A stretch of 64,000 nucleotides of DNA. Source: Clostridium hydrogenum (GTDB lineage Bacteria > Bacillota > Clostridia > Clostridiales > Clostridiaceae). Every line of letters starts with the position of its first letter. Within the stretch, counting starts at the first letter, position 1. Of the stretch, positions 1 to 9,442 are shown one piece after another. The stretch is from NCBI RefSeq assembly GCF_021432385.1, contig NZ_JAEACT010000004.1:1-64000 (forward strand). The letters are read 5' to 3'. The notes below the pieces were generated by a model. The model saw nothing but the letters and a program-made list of their open reading frames with translations, was not told the origin of the DNA and ran no database searches. Both the position numbers and the translations under genes were made by a program.

Positions 1-10
1 ATCTCCTCCA
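1..10 (-). promoter_or_regulatory. Ribosome binding site of a gene lying off the left edge
   Basis: Read on the minus strand this is TGGAGGAGAT, a strong Shine-Dalgarno sequence 45 bases downstream of the methyltransferase stop, so a further gene of the same operon probably begins just left of the window. In C. acetobutylicum the comparable ubiG operon continues with mccB and mccA. That identity is inference, since no coding sequence is visible here. Confidence 0.5.
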
Positions 11-54
11 TTTTAATATTATTCTTATTGACTTACTAGGTTTTTATTTATAAT

Positions 55-681
55 TTAATTCTTTTTTCCAACTGCTATAAAAATTCCTGTAGTTGTGCAT
101 TCTCCCTTGCTTGAATACCCTGTGCATTTAAGTCCTGTGCTTTCTACATTTATCTCTTCAAATTTTACTTTTGTCATAGCCTTTTCAATTTGATCATGGG
201 AAAATCCAAGCCAAACATCATGCATTTCCTCTTTAGCCCAATTTCCGTTATGCTGCTCAACATCCGAAATAACTAAACTTCCTCCCTTCTTTAATATTCT
301 GTACATGTCTTTAATTGCTTTTTCTATATCTACAATATGATGGAGTGCCATATTAATAAAAACTGCATCAACACTTTCATCATAAAGTGGTAAATCGTAC
401 ATATCTCCTTTTATTTCATATATATTTTTAATTTGTTTATTGAAAGCTGAATTTCTTAATTCTTTAAGCATATTATTTGAACTATCTATAGAAAATACTA
501 TGTCTGCTTTTTCTGAAAGACCAAGTGATATAAATCCTGTTCCACAGCCTAAGTCTGCACATACTTTTCCTTCTACATCTGCCTTAGAAATAACCTTTGA
601 TCTTAATTCATCTTCAAAATACTCCTTTCTTATTCTATTCCAATCATGAGCAATTTCATTAAAGTATGCTACTGTATTCAT
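55..681 (-). CDS. Class I SAM-dependent methyltransferase (UbiG/Methyltransf_11 type)
   Basis: A 208-residue cytosolic methyltransferase with motif I DLGCGTG at residues 43-49, an acidic loop near residue 65 (SIDSS), and the VDAVFINMALHHI region typical of motif IV. The ATG follows AGGAAG at a good distance. A cysteine-type T-box leader lies directly upstream, and a strong ribosome site for another gene lies directly downstream, so it is the first gene of a cysteine-starvation operon. In C. acetobutylicum a ubiG-type methyltransferase heads the ubiG-mccB-mccA operon that converts methionine to cysteine, where it probably demethylates SAM. I infer the same job here. The methyl acceptor cannot be read from sequence. 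Confidence 0.85.
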   Translation of the reverse strand: MNTVAYFNEIAHDWNRIRKEYFEDELRSKVISKADVEGKVCADLGCGTGFISLGLSEKADIVFSIDSSNNMLKELRNSAFNKQIKNIYEIKGDMYDLPLYDESVDAVFINMALHHIVDIEKAIKDMYRILKKGGSLVISDVEQHNGNWAKEEMHDVWLGFSHDQIEKAMTKVKFEEINVESTGLKCTGYSSKGECTTTGIFIAVGKKN

Positions 682-722
682 AATTAAACACTTCCTTTTT
701 TTTATTTAGCTATTTTTTATAT

Positions 723-766
723 AAAAAACTCCTACCTCTATAAATAAATTATAGAGACAGGAGTTT
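723..766 (-). terminator. T-box intrinsic terminator
   Basis: The minus-strand hairpin AACTCCTGTCTCTATA / TATAGAGGTAGGAGTT with a seven-base loop is followed by a run of T. It competes with the antiterminator formed by the T-box sequence just upstream. Confidence 0.85.
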
Positions 767-1000
767 ACTCTGCGGTTCCACTCTAATACTAGCAATAATA
801 CAATATTGCTCTCAATTAGGTACAAATAATACCTTTACGCTTTATCGGGCGTACCCGCCGTAATTTACTCAAGCTAATCTCTTTCAACACGGTGCTCAAA
901 GGTGCATTCAATTAATTCTCACTAAAAATCCCTTTCAGCCTTGAGGATTTATCTCTGTTAGCTCAAATTTAATTTACTATTCCTTATCATTGCTTAAACT
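723..1000 (-). promoter_or_regulatory. T-box leader, cysteine (TGC) specifier
   Basis: On the minus strand the region shows the whole T-box layout: AGTA (978-975) on the 5' side of the specifier loop, an AGAGA bulge, the specifier loop GAA-TGC-A with TGC at 906-904, the T-box sequence AGAGTGGAACCGC at 784-772, and a terminator hairpin. The helix flanking the loop pairs (AATTAA with TTAATT), which fixes TGC, cysteine, as the specifier. Uncharged tRNA-Cys should stabilise the antiterminator and switch on the methyltransferase operon. Confidence 0.92.
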
Positions 1001-1098
1001 TTATTTATATATTATTACCTTATGCCTTAATCCAATTTCTTGTGCATGTTTTGTTTTATAGATATACCATTTTGAGTTTCACAATAGTATATTCTTTA

Positions 1099-2250
1099 TT
1101 AATGTCCTATACGAATTATCTCCATATTTTTGACTGCTTCATCAATAAGCTTTTCCTTATCAAGAACACTTTCAGATTTCCTTATAACTTCTAAAACTGG
1201 TTTTGTCTTAGGATGCTTAGGTACAAATATAGTACAACAATCTTCATATGGGAGTATCGAAGTATCATAAGTGCCTATTTTTCTTGATATATCCATAATA
1301 TCTATTTTATCCATAGCAATAAGTGGTCTGAAGGCCGGTCTATCAGCGCAATCATCACTTACAACAAGTCCCTGCATAGTTTGGCTTGCAACCTGTCCTA
1401 TACTTTCTCCTGTAGCAACCGAATGAATTTCATTATCTTTTGCTATTCTGCAGGAAACACTCATCATAAATCTTCTCATTATTATAGTGAGTTCATCTTC
1501 TCTACATTTTTCTATTATCTGCATCTGTATATCAGTAAACGGAACAACGTATAAAGTAGTTCTACCTGTATACTCTGTTAATATTTCAGCTAACTTTTTA
1601 ACTTTATCCTTTGCTCTTTCACTAGTATATGGAGGACTGTGGAAGTAAACACATTCAACTTCAACTCCCCTTCTTGCCATCATGTATCCAGCAACTGGAG
1701 AATCTATTCCCCCTGAAAGCATTAAAAGAGTTTTTCCATTGGTACCATATGGCATTCCATTTAATCCCTTTATAACTTTTGAATACACATAAGTATCATT
1801 TCTTAAATCTAAATGAACTGTACATTGTGGCTTATGTATGTCAACCGAAATATCCGGTAAATTCTCTAGAACATAAGCTCCAACTTCTCTACTTACTTCC
1901 ATTGAATTTTTAGGGAAGCTTTTATTTGCTCTGTTAGTCTCTATTTTAAAGGTTGCTGCTCCACTTTCTTTAACTTCTAAAAGTGATTGCTTCTTTATTT
2001 CCTCATAATCTGATTTAATTTGAGTAACTAAACATATTTCAGATACTCCAAATACTTTCTTTAATCTTTCTACTGCTTCATCTATGTCGTTACTTTCTAA
2101 AAACCATCTTCCTGAATCCTCAACGAAAGTAAATTCTACACCTCTTAGTGCTCTTTTAATATTATCTCTTAATTTTTTTTCGAATTTGCTCTTATTTAAT
2201 CCTTTTAGAAAAATTTCAGAGGCATATTTAATCATTATAAGCCTTTTCAT
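1099..2250 (-). CDS. thiI: tRNA 4-thiouridine synthase ThiI
   Basis: A 383-residue enzyme that adenylates U8 of tRNA and transfers sulfur to it; the family can also feed thiamine thiazole synthesis. An N-terminal ferredoxin-like/THUMP region covers about residues 1-165. The PP-loop SGGIDS is at 179-184, followed by a PP-ATPase domain ending in CCTIFVPKHPKTKP. The C-terminal rhodanese domain of the E. coli enzyme is absent, as in Bacillus. It starts with ATG after AAGGAG, and the ATG overlaps the stop of the upstream desulfurase (ATGA), so the two are translationally coupled. The neighbouring desulfurase is the expected sulfur donor. Confidence 0.96.
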   Translation of the reverse strand: MKRLIMIKYASEIFLKGLNKSKFEKKLRDNIKRALRGVEFTFVEDSGRWFLESNDIDEAVERLKKVFGVSEICLVTQIKSDYEEIKKQSLLEVKESGAATFKIETNRANKSFPKNSMEVSREVGAYVLENLPDISVDIHKPQCTVHLDLRNDTYVYSKVIKGLNGMPYGTNGKTLLMLSGGIDSPVAGYMMARRGVEVECVYFHSPPYTSERAKDKVKKLAEILTEYTGRTTLYVVPFTDIQMQIIEKCREDELTIIMRRFMMSVSCRIAKDNEIHSVATGESIGQVASQTMQGLVVSDDCADRPAFRPLIAMDKIDIMDISRKIGTYDTSILPYEDCCTIFVPKHPKTKPVLEVIRKSESVLDKEKLIDEAVKNMEIIRIGH

Positions 2251-3383
2251 TTTTTAATTCTCCTTAAAAAAACAAGTATTTTCTCTATATTTTCTATTGT
2301 ATAATCTATTTCCTCGAAGGTATTTTTAGGTGAAAAACTAAATCTAATTGCACCTTCCATATCACATTCTTTAACTCCAATTGCCTGAAGTACATGGCTT
2401 ATATGCTTTCTTTTAGAAGAACAGGCTGAACCTGTAGAAACATATATTTCTTTATCCTCAAGTGCGTGTACAAGAACCTCTCCACGAACTCCTTCGAAGG
2501 ATACATTTACAACATGCGGCAGGAAGTCATCTCCAGTTCCACTGTTTATTATTATTTTATCTATCTTTGACACTTTATTAAGGAAATATTCCTTCAAAGC
2601 TTTTACCTTGTTATAGTTATCTTCCATATTTTCATGTATCTTTTCAGCTGCAAAAGCAAAGGCACACATAGCAGGAAGGTTTTCTGTACCTCCTCTAAAG
2701 CCAAATTCTTGACCACCACCAGCAATAAGTGGTTCTGGGTTAAGACCTTTTCTAACATATGCAAAACCTATTCCTCTAGGTCCGTATATTTTATGTGCAC
2801 TTGCAGAAAGCAAATCTATACCCATTTTACTTGGATTTATTTTTAATTTTCCATAACTTTGTACTGCATCTACATGAAACTTAGCTCTTGCACTTTTAGA
2901 CTTTATTACTGAACTTATTTTCTTTAAATCTTGAATAACTCCTGTTTCATTGTTTACATGCATAATGCTTACAAGAACAGTATCCTTTGTTATACTGTTT
3001 TCAAGCTGATCTAATTTTATTTTGCCATTGCTATCCACATCTATATAAGTAACTTTTACTCCAAACCTTTCAAGCTGTGCAAAAGAATTTAATACACTTG
3101 GATGTTCAATCTTTGAAGTTATTATATGTAATCCTGGTTTTACAAAACCTTTTATTAAAAAATTATTACTTTCACTTCCACCTGATGTAAATATAATTTC
3201 TTCAGCTTCTGCCTTTATAGTAGCTGCTATAGTTTTTCTTGCTTCAATTAATTTATCTTCTGCCCTTTTACCTAAAGAATGCAGTGATGATGGATTTCCA
3301 TAGTAATTATAGAAAACATCCCTCATTATTTCTGAAACTTCTTTAAGAGGCTCTGTTGTTGCGCTGTTATCAAAATAAACCAA
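2247..3383 (-). CDS. Cysteine desulfurase (NifS/IscS class V aminotransferase)
   Basis: A 378-residue PLP enzyme that removes sulfur from cysteine as a protein persulfide. It has the YFDNSATT start, the pyridoxal lysine K198 in SASAHKIYGPRG, and the catalytic cysteine C321 in STGSACSSKRKH, which lies in the long-loop form of group I enzymes. The start is TTG, 8 bases after GAGGGGT. It overlaps thiI by four bases, the arrangement of nifZ-thiI in Bacillus subtilis, so it most likely supplies sulfur to ThiI rather than acting as the general Fe-S desulfurase. No scaffold iscU is adjacent. Confidence 0.95.
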   Translation of the reverse strand: MVYFDNSATTEPLKEVSEIMRDVFYNYYGNPSSLHSLGKRAEDKLIEARKTIAATIKAEAEEIIFTSGGSESNNFLIKGFVKPGLHIITSKIEHPSVLNSFAQLERFGVKVTYIDVDSNGKIKLDQLENSITKDTVLVSIMHVNNETGVIQDLKKISSVIKSKSARAKFHVDAVQSYGKLKINPSKMGIDLLSASAHKIYGPRGIGFAYVRKGLNPEPLIAGGGQEFGFRGGTENLPAMCAFAFAAEKIHENMEDNYNKVKALKEYFLNKVSKIDKIIINSGTGDDFLPHVVNVSFEGVRGEVLVHALEDKEIYVSTGSACSSKRKHISHVLQAIGVKECDMEGAIRFSFSPKNTFEEIDYTIENIEKILVFLRRIKK

Positions 3384-3661
3384 AGATGAGACCCCTCTTT
3401 CTTATAAATCATATTGGTTTTATATGTTTTAGTCATATTATCACAATAAATATAAATCAATATTAGTCAGATGTCAACTTGTTTTTACTGCAAGAAGTTG
3501 TTTTTTACACAAAAACTTATTTTTGAAATTTTTTTATCATAAATCATAAAAATAATATTTTTTTACCAAAAGCAAACCTTAGCTTAACATTTAGTTAATA
3601 TTGTGCCTGTATATTTTTAGTTGAAATGGTTTATCTATAAAAGTGCAAAGGGGATTTATTA

Positions 3662-4834
3662 ATGAAAAGAAAATTTTTATCACACAAAAAATTAACCTTA
3701 TTATCTTCTCTATTAATTCTTAGTTCCATAATTTCAGGTTGCAGCAATTCAAGCACAAATACCTCTAAAAACATAAATTTAAAAAGCATTCTCGCAAAAA
3801 ACGAATCAACCGATGAATTATATAAAGCAGCCAAAAAAGAAGGCAAGGTTGTAATTTACTCAACTTCTGGGCGTGCAAAGGATGCAAAAAAATCCTTTGA
3901 GAAAAAATATCCTGGAATAAAAGTAGAAGTAAGCGTCCTTAAATCAGATGAACTTATGAATAAAGTTACAAAAGAGCAGGATGCTTCTATGTTTAATGCT
4001 GATGTTATTATTACAAAAGAAGTAAGCGGTGCTGTGAAAAACCAAATGGTAGATAAGGGCAGATATTTGCGTTACCTTCCATCAGATATAGCTGCTAACG
4101 TAGACGAACCTTTTAAAACACAGTCCGAGGGCTATGCTAGCTATTTAGAATTTAGAACCTTATTTTATAATACAGATGATTTTAAAGAAGCTCCAGTAAA
4201 AAACTGGTGGGATCTTACAACTCCCGAATGGAAGGGAAAAGTTTATACCGCAGACCCTTTAAGCAATCCAGCATTTATGGACTTATTTAGTACTATGGTA
4301 ATTAACAGCGACGATATGGCAAAAGCATACAAAGAAAAATTCGGAAAAGATATAGTTCTTCATGGTACTGAAAACGCAGGTTATGAATTTATAAAGGAAT
4401 TGTACAATAACGGTCTTGTCGTACTTAAAGGCAGCGATGATGCACTTGATGCTATAAATAAAAAAGGAAAAAATGCAGTTGCCATAGCTGTATCCGGTGA
4501 TATGAGTAAAATAGAAGAAAAAAGCTGGCACGTATCGCCTATATATGATATACAACCAAAAACTTCAGTTCCCGATCCTGGTTATGTTTTTGTTGCTAAA
4601 AATGCACCTCACTCAAGCGCAGCAATGTTATATTTACGCTGGATAATGGGAGAAACCGATGGAAAAGCAAAAGGTGTTGATGCCTTTAATGCAGTTGGAG
4701 CCTGGATACCACGAAAGGATGTAAAATCAAAGAACCCTCTTAACTATAGCGATCTTAATCTTTGGAATTTTGATGGAGATAAGCTTTATAAAACATCACC
4801 TAAGGTAAGGGACTTTTGGATAGGCTTAAAATAA
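3662..4834 (+). CDS. ABC transporter solute-binding lipoprotein (AfuA/FbpA/PhnS class)
   Basis: 390 residues with a type II signal peptide ending ISGC (lipid-modified C27), followed by a periplasmic-binding-protein family 1/6 fold (EGKVVIYSTSGRAKDAKKSFEKKYPG). Such proteins bind ferric ion, 2-aminoethylphosphonate or, as in AfuA, sugar phosphates. AAAGGGG precedes the ATG. It is the first gene of a five-gene operon (fused permease, ATPase, PHP phosphoesterase, RpiR regulator). An SIS-domain regulator and a phosphoesterase argue for an organophosphate or sugar-phosphate ligand over iron. This is inference from context. Confidence 0.85.
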   Translation: MKRKFLSHKKLTLLSSLLILSSIISGCSNSSTNTSKNINLKSILAKNESTDELYKAAKKEGKVVIYSTSGRAKDAKKSFEKKYPGIKVEVSVLKSDELMNKVTKEQDASMFNADVIITKEVSGAVKNQMVDKGRYLRYLPSDIAANVDEPFKTQSEGYASYLEFRTLFYNTDDFKEAPVKNWWDLTTPEWKGKVYTADPLSNPAFMDLFSTMVINSDDMAKAYKEKFGKDIVLHGTENAGYEFIKELYNNGLVVLKGSDDALDAINKKGKNAVAIAVSGDMSKIEEKSWHVSPIYDIQPKTSVPDPGYVFVAKNAPHSSAAMLYLRWIMGETDGKAKGVDAFNAVGAWIPRKDVKSKNPLNYSDLNLWNFDGDKLYKTSPKVRDFWIGLK

Positions 4835-4858
4835 AAATTTATGTTGGAGTGATAGGCT

Positions 4859-6670
4859 TTGAAAGTAAAACTAAAAAACACAGCTAAAAACTTTTTTACA
4901 AATCCTATTAATATAGTGATTTTAATTTCCTTAATATTTTTAGCTTATACTATACTAATTCCTTTAGCTCAAATAATAGCAAGCACCTTTACTTGGAGTG
5001 ACACTGACTTACGTTTATCATCGGATGCCATTACAGGCAAATTTACACTTTACCACTGGTTTAGAATTTTATCTAGCAGCATAAGTAACTCCTTGTTTTA
5101 TAAGCCCTTTTTCAATTCAATTTCTGTTGGTATATCAGTAGCAATTCTATCAATGGTTATTGGCTCAACCTTAGCTTGGCTTATGGTTAGGACTAACATA
5201 CGCTTTAAAAAGGCAATAGGTTTTTTAGCAATAATTCCTTATTTATTGCCGTCTTGGGCAACTTCTTTAGCCTGGCTAAGTATTTTTAAAAATCAAAAAA
5301 TCGGAGGCACTAGCGGTATTTTTCAATGGCTTTTTAATATAAATCCTCCTGATTGGATTTCCTATGGTTTTGTTCCAATAGTCGCTTCGCTAAGTATTCA
5401 TGATAGTATATACTTTTATTTAATAATTTCTGTTGCTCTTGCTTCCATGAGCAGTTCTCTTGAAGAAGCAGGCACAATCTGTGGCGCAAATAAATTTACT
5501 GTGCTAAGAAAAATTGTTCTTCCTATAATATTACCATCTATACTATCTGGCTTTATACTTATTTTTACTAGAGCAATTAGTTCTTACGGAGTTCCCGCTA
5601 TTCTGGGTACTCCCGTAAAATTCCAAACTATAGCAACTATGCTCTACAGCAGTGTACGTTCTCAAATGACTTCTGACGCCAACGTTTTAAGTTTAATCTT
5701 GATTATTGTATCTGTATTCACACTTTTTATTAATCAAAAGCTAATTGGCAAAAGAAAAAGTTTTGTAACTGTAACAGGTAAAAGTTCAAGAAATACAATA
5801 ATTGACCTTGGAAAAATGAAAAATGTTGTAACAATGCTTCTACTTTGCTTTTTTTCTCTTGTTTCAATCATCCCTCTAATATTAATATTCTTGCAGACGC
5901 TTTTGCTTAAAGATGGTGTTTATAGTTTAAAAAATCTTACCCTTCATTATTGGATTGGTGAGGGCAGTGCCAATATTAACACAGGTGAGCCCGGTATTTT
6001 TAAAAATGATACCTTTTTTCTAGGCTTAAAAAATTCTCTAACTATTTCACTTACTGCTGCAATTATAACTGCGCTTATAGGTCTAGTACTTGGTTATATT
6101 ATTTCCACTAGCAAGGGCAAAAAAATTTCAAAGGCTATGGAACAAATTTCATTTTTGCCATATTTGATACCTGGAATATCTTTGTCTACAATTTATATTA
6201 CAATGTTTGCAAAACCTACACTTGGACTTCCAGCATTATATGGAACTACTTCTATAATAGTATTAATTATTGTAGTAAAAGAACTTCCTTTTACAATGAA
6301 AATAAGTACTAGTTCCATGCTGCAAATAGGTAATGAATTAGAAGAAGCAGCCAAACTAAGCGGTTCTTCCTGGCTTAGTCGTTTTAAAAATATAATAATT
6401 CCACTAAATAAGAAATCTTTATTCTCCAGTTTTTTACTGGTATTTATAGGTTCAATAAAACAGCTGGAGCTTATAATTATTTTAATAACCCCAAGTACAG
6501 AAACACTTACGACTTTGACCTTTTCTTATGCCGAAAAAGGATATACGCAGTTAACGGATGCAACTCTTATACTAACCATTTTCATTATATTTTGCGTTTA
6601 TTTTATTTCCTTTATATTTGGGAGAATAGATTTTGCGAAAGGAATAGGAGGCAACAATGAGCCTAATTGA
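4859..6670 (+). CDS. ABC transporter permease, two fused FbpB-type permease domains
   Basis: 603 residues with about twelve membrane segments in two homologous halves. Each half carries a cytoplasmic coupling loop: EEAGTICGANKFTVLRKIVLP near 200 and EEAAKLSGSSWLSRFKNIIIP near 500. The fusion of both permease domains is usual for the FbpB/AfuB family. The start is TTG after GGAG, 24 bases after the binding protein stop. The last 14 bases overlap the ATPase gene, so translation is coupled. It forms the membrane channel for the substrate captured by the upstream lipoprotein. Confidence 0.92.
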   Translation: MKVKLKNTAKNFFTNPINIVILISLIFLAYTILIPLAQIIASTFTWSDTDLRLSSDAITGKFTLYHWFRILSSSISNSLFYKPFFNSISVGISVAILSMVIGSTLAWLMVRTNIRFKKAIGFLAIIPYLLPSWATSLAWLSIFKNQKIGGTSGIFQWLFNINPPDWISYGFVPIVASLSIHDSIYFYLIISVALASMSSSLEEAGTICGANKFTVLRKIVLPIILPSILSGFILIFTRAISSYGVPAILGTPVKFQTIATMLYSSVRSQMTSDANVLSLILIIVSVFTLFINQKLIGKRKSFVTVTGKSSRNTIIDLGKMKNVVTMLLLCFFSLVSIIPLILIFLQTLLLKDGVYSLKNLTLHYWIGEGSANINTGEPGIFKNDTFFLGLKNSLTISLTAAIITALIGLVLGYIISTSKGKKISKAMEQISFLPYLIPGISLSTIYITMFAKPTLGLPALYGTTSIIVLIIVVKELPFTMKISTSSMLQIGNELEEAAKLSGSSWLSRFKNIIIPLNKKSLFSSFLLVFIGSIKQLELIIILITPSTETLTTLTFSYAEKGYTQLTDATLILTIFIIFCVYFISFIFGRIDFAKGIGGNNEPN

Positions 6671-7745
6671 ATTAAAAAATATTAATAAATATTACAATAG
6701 AAACCATATATTACATGATATAAATCTAAGCATTGAAGAAGGCGAATTTATGACACTGCTCGGTCCATCAGGCTGTGGAAAAACAACAACTCTGAGGCTT
6801 ATTGCTGGTCTTGAAAAACCTGAAGGTGGAATTGCAACTATTGATGGAATTGAAGTTGACAATGCATTAAATAATTTCCACTTAGATTCATCAAAAAGAA
6901 ACTTAAGTATGGTATTTCAAAATTATGCCCTGTGGCCACACATGACAGTTTATGAAAATACAGCCTTTGGCCTAAAGATGAAAAAAATTAATAAAAAAGA
7001 AATTAAAGGCTTAGTTGAAAAAGCACTAAAAAAGCTGCAAATTCTTGATTTATCTGATAGATATCCAAATGAATTATCTGGAGGGCAACAGCAGCGAGTG
7101 GCCCTTGCCAGAGCCATAGTTACAAACCCTAAAATACTTCTTTTGGATGAACCTTTATCAAACTTAGATGCAAAGCTTCGCATTGAAATGAGAAATGAAT
7201 TAAAAAAATTACACCAAGAATTAAATACAACAATAATATGTGTTACTCACGATCAAGTGGAAGCAATGACTTTATCCACAAAAATTGCTGTATTCGATGC
7301 AGGAGCTATAGCACAAGTTAGCACTCCCAAAACTTTATATAATAAACCTAAAAATTTAAAAGTTGCACAATTTATTGGAAACTCTTCTCTCAATATGCTT
7401 GAAGGAACTTATGAAGCTTTAGCCTCTGGTGCTATAATAAAAACATCCTTTACAGCTTTTAATTTTGAGACTTCAAAAATTTCTTGCACAGATATAATTA
7501 TAACTATAAGGTCAGAGGATATAGCGGTTTTAAAAGAAGAAACTCCAAACACTATATCCGGTACAGTGACTTCTGTCTTTCCAGAGGGTGCTCAAACCCA
7601 GCTTCAAGTAAAGATTGGCTGCGAAACTTTAAATATACTTACTCAAAGCAAAGAGGATTACTCTGTTAATTCTATTATTTTTATGAATTTTAATTATAGA
7701 AATATAAACATATATGATAAATCAACTGGAAACTTATTAAATTAA
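6657..7745 (+). CDS. ABC transporter ATPase (FbpC/PotA type)
   Basis: 362 residues. Walker A GPSGCGKTT is at 36-44, the Q loop at VFQNYALWPHM, the signature LSGGQQQR near 141, Walker B ILLLDEP near 160 and the switch histidine in VTHDQVEAM. The C-terminal 120 residues form the TOBE-type regulatory domain of importer ATPases. The ribosome site AGGAGG lies within the permease 3' end. It energises the importer encoded by the two genes upstream. Confidence 0.93.
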   Translation: MSLIELKNINKYYNRNHILHDINLSIEEGEFMTLLGPSGCGKTTTLRLIAGLEKPEGGIATIDGIEVDNALNNFHLDSSKRNLSMVFQNYALWPHMTVYENTAFGLKMKKINKKEIKGLVEKALKKLQILDLSDRYPNELSGGQQQRVALARAIVTNPKILLLDEPLSNLDAKLRIEMRNELKKLHQELNTTIICVTHDQVEAMTLSTKIAVFDAGAIAQVSTPKTLYNKPKNLKVAQFIGNSSLNMLEGTYEALASGAIIKTSFTAFNFETSKISCTDIIITIRSEDIAVLKEETPNTISGTVTSVFPEGAQTQLQVKIGCETLNILTQSKEDYSVNSIIFMNFNYRNINIYDKSTGNLLN

Positions 7746-7765
7746 TTATAGTTAGGAGACTAAAA

Positions 7766-8521
7766 ATGACAATAGATTTTCATTTACACGTTAAGTTATC
7801 TAAAAAATCAAGCTTTTCAATGGAGAATTTCAATAATATCATAGAAGAAGCTAAAGAAAATGGCATGACTGCAATTACTATAACGGAGCATTTTAACACA
7901 CTTAATTTCGATGATGTCTATGATACTTTAGAAAAAACATATGCCTATAAAAATGATTATTTTGAAGTCAATGGCATAAAAGCCTTTACAGGTATGGAAG
8001 TTGATATAGCCGAAAATGGACATGTGCTAGTTATCGGTAATCTTAAAAAGGTTAGAAAAATACGAAAAATTTTAAGTTCACATGAAACTTCAAATTGTTT
8101 TATAGCCTTAGAGACTTTATTAAAATTATGCTCAGAAAATTCTATGCTTGTTATAGGTTCTCATCCCTTCAGAAATGATCATCCACTTTACAAGATTCAA
8201 GATGAATTATTATGTAAATTTGATGCTTTTGATTTAAATGGTAAGGACTTATTCACCTATGGAATAGAAGAAATGAAAGAAAAGGTTATGAATATGGGTA
8301 AACAATACGGCGTTCCAGTAGTAACTGGCAGTGATACTCATCAATATTTGCAGTTAGGATGTGTTATGACTGCGTTTGAAAAAGATTGTACTACTGTTAA
8401 AGAAATCAAAGAGGAAATTGCAAAAGGAAACTATAAAATAGTTATTTCTCCCTGCTTAAAAACTAAAGTCAAAGCAGCCACAATTATAAAAAAATTGTTA
8501 AAGGAAAAACTTAAGGTTTAA
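7766..8521 (+). CDS. PHP-domain metallohydrolase (probable phosphoesterase)
   Basis: 251 residues of a complete PHP fold. The metal-binding residues are visible in order: D4-F-H6-L-H8, E41-H42, E78, H86, H133-P and D190-T-H192. PHP proteins of this size are usually phosphoesterases such as histidinol-phosphatase relatives or phosphotransfer hydrolases. The gene sits 20 bases behind the importer ATPase with its own AGGAG site. I infer that it dephosphorylates the imported compound or a product of it. The actual substrate cannot be told from sequence. Confidence 0.85.
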   Translation: MTIDFHLHVKLSKKSSFSMENFNNIIEEAKENGMTAITITEHFNTLNFDDVYDTLEKTYAYKNDYFEVNGIKAFTGMEVDIAENGHVLVIGNLKKVRKIRKILSSHETSNCFIALETLLKLCSENSMLVIGSHPFRNDHPLYKIQDELLCKFDAFDLNGKDLFTYGIEEMKEKVMNMGKQYGVPVVTGSDTHQYLQLGCVMTAFEKDCTTVKEIKEEIAKGNYKIVISPCLKTKVKAATIIKKLLKEKLKV

Positions 8522-8533
8522 GGAGATAATTTT

Positions 8534-9373
8534 ATGATAGATCTAAATTTTTCTACAAAAAAATTTACACCAAATCACGAGAAAATAGCCAATTATATAA
8601 TGAAAGAAATAGACAAAATTCCATTCATGGTTGAAAGTGATTTAGCAAAAGCCTGTAATGTAAGCATATCCACAGTATCACGCTTTTGGGAAACTATTGA
8701 ATTTAAAAACTTTAAACAATTTAAACAATTTTTAATGCAAGAAAACACCTTTTCCCCTGCTGAAAAACTTAAATCTGCTTTTAATAAACTTGAAGCTGAA
8801 AATGTTTCAAATAATATACTCTCAGGTACTGCTTTTTTAAAGGAAACTGCTGATAATATAGACAACGTAAAATTTAATGAGATGATACAAATTTTAAATA
8901 GCTGCAATACAATCCACATATATGGTTATGGTCCTTCTGTATGTCTAGTTTCTCTTTTGGAATTTAGACTTAAGAGATTTGACTTTAATATAAATGTTCT
9001 TACACAAAGCGGTCATGAATTGTTTGAAGATTTAATTCATATAAAAAAAGATGATGTAATATTCATATTTGGCTTTGTCTATGAATCTCCAGAAATAAAA
9101 GTTCTACTTGACCTTGCAGACAAACTTCAATGTAAGACAATTTTAATTTCTGATTTATTAATTAGTCCAATGCTAGAAAAAGCTACTTTTAGTTTTTACA
9201 CCTCAAGAGGTGAACTTTGGGAATTTCACTCTATGCTTGCACCACTAGCTCTTGTTGAGAACATAATAGTTTCCGTTGGAAAAAAGCGTGAGAAAAAATC
9301 ACTTGATAAGCTTAATGAACTTTATAAGCTTAGGCATGAATATGAAAAAATATTGCCTAAAGTAATAAAATAA
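8534..9373 (+). CDS. RpiR/MurR-family transcriptional regulator
   Basis: 279 residues. The N-terminal RpiR-type helix-turn-helix covers about 1-75 (ACNVSISTVSRFW), and a C-terminal SIS domain covers about 105-240 (HIYGYGPSVCLVSLLEFRLKRF). SIS domains of this family sense phosphosugars. It closes the importer operon, 12 bases after the PHP gene, with AAGGAGA before its ATG, and is likely the local regulator of that operon. No clear operator palindrome was found before 3662. Confidence 0.9.
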   Translation: MIDLNFSTKKFTPNHEKIANYIMKEIDKIPFMVESDLAKACNVSISTVSRFWETIEFKNFKQFKQFLMQENTFSPAEKLKSAFNKLEAENVSNNILSGTAFLKETADNIDNVKFNEMIQILNSCNTIHIYGYGPSVCLVSLLEFRLKRFDFNINVLTQSGHELFEDLIHIKKDDVIFIFGFVYESPEIKVLLDLADKLQCKTILISDLLISPMLEKATFSFYTSRGELWEFHSMLAPLALVENIIVSVGKKREKKSLDKLNELYKLRHEYEKILPKVIK

Positions 9374-9442
9374 GGCGATATAAAATGGCTATGACACAAA
9401 GATTATTTAACACGCAACTTAAAATTATTGCTAACCTTTTTT

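Noticed and set aside
3662-7745. Ferric iron transporter
   Set aside because: The class is compatible, but the PHP phosphoesterase and SIS-domain regulator in the same operon fit phosphorylated ligands better; left as an open alternative.
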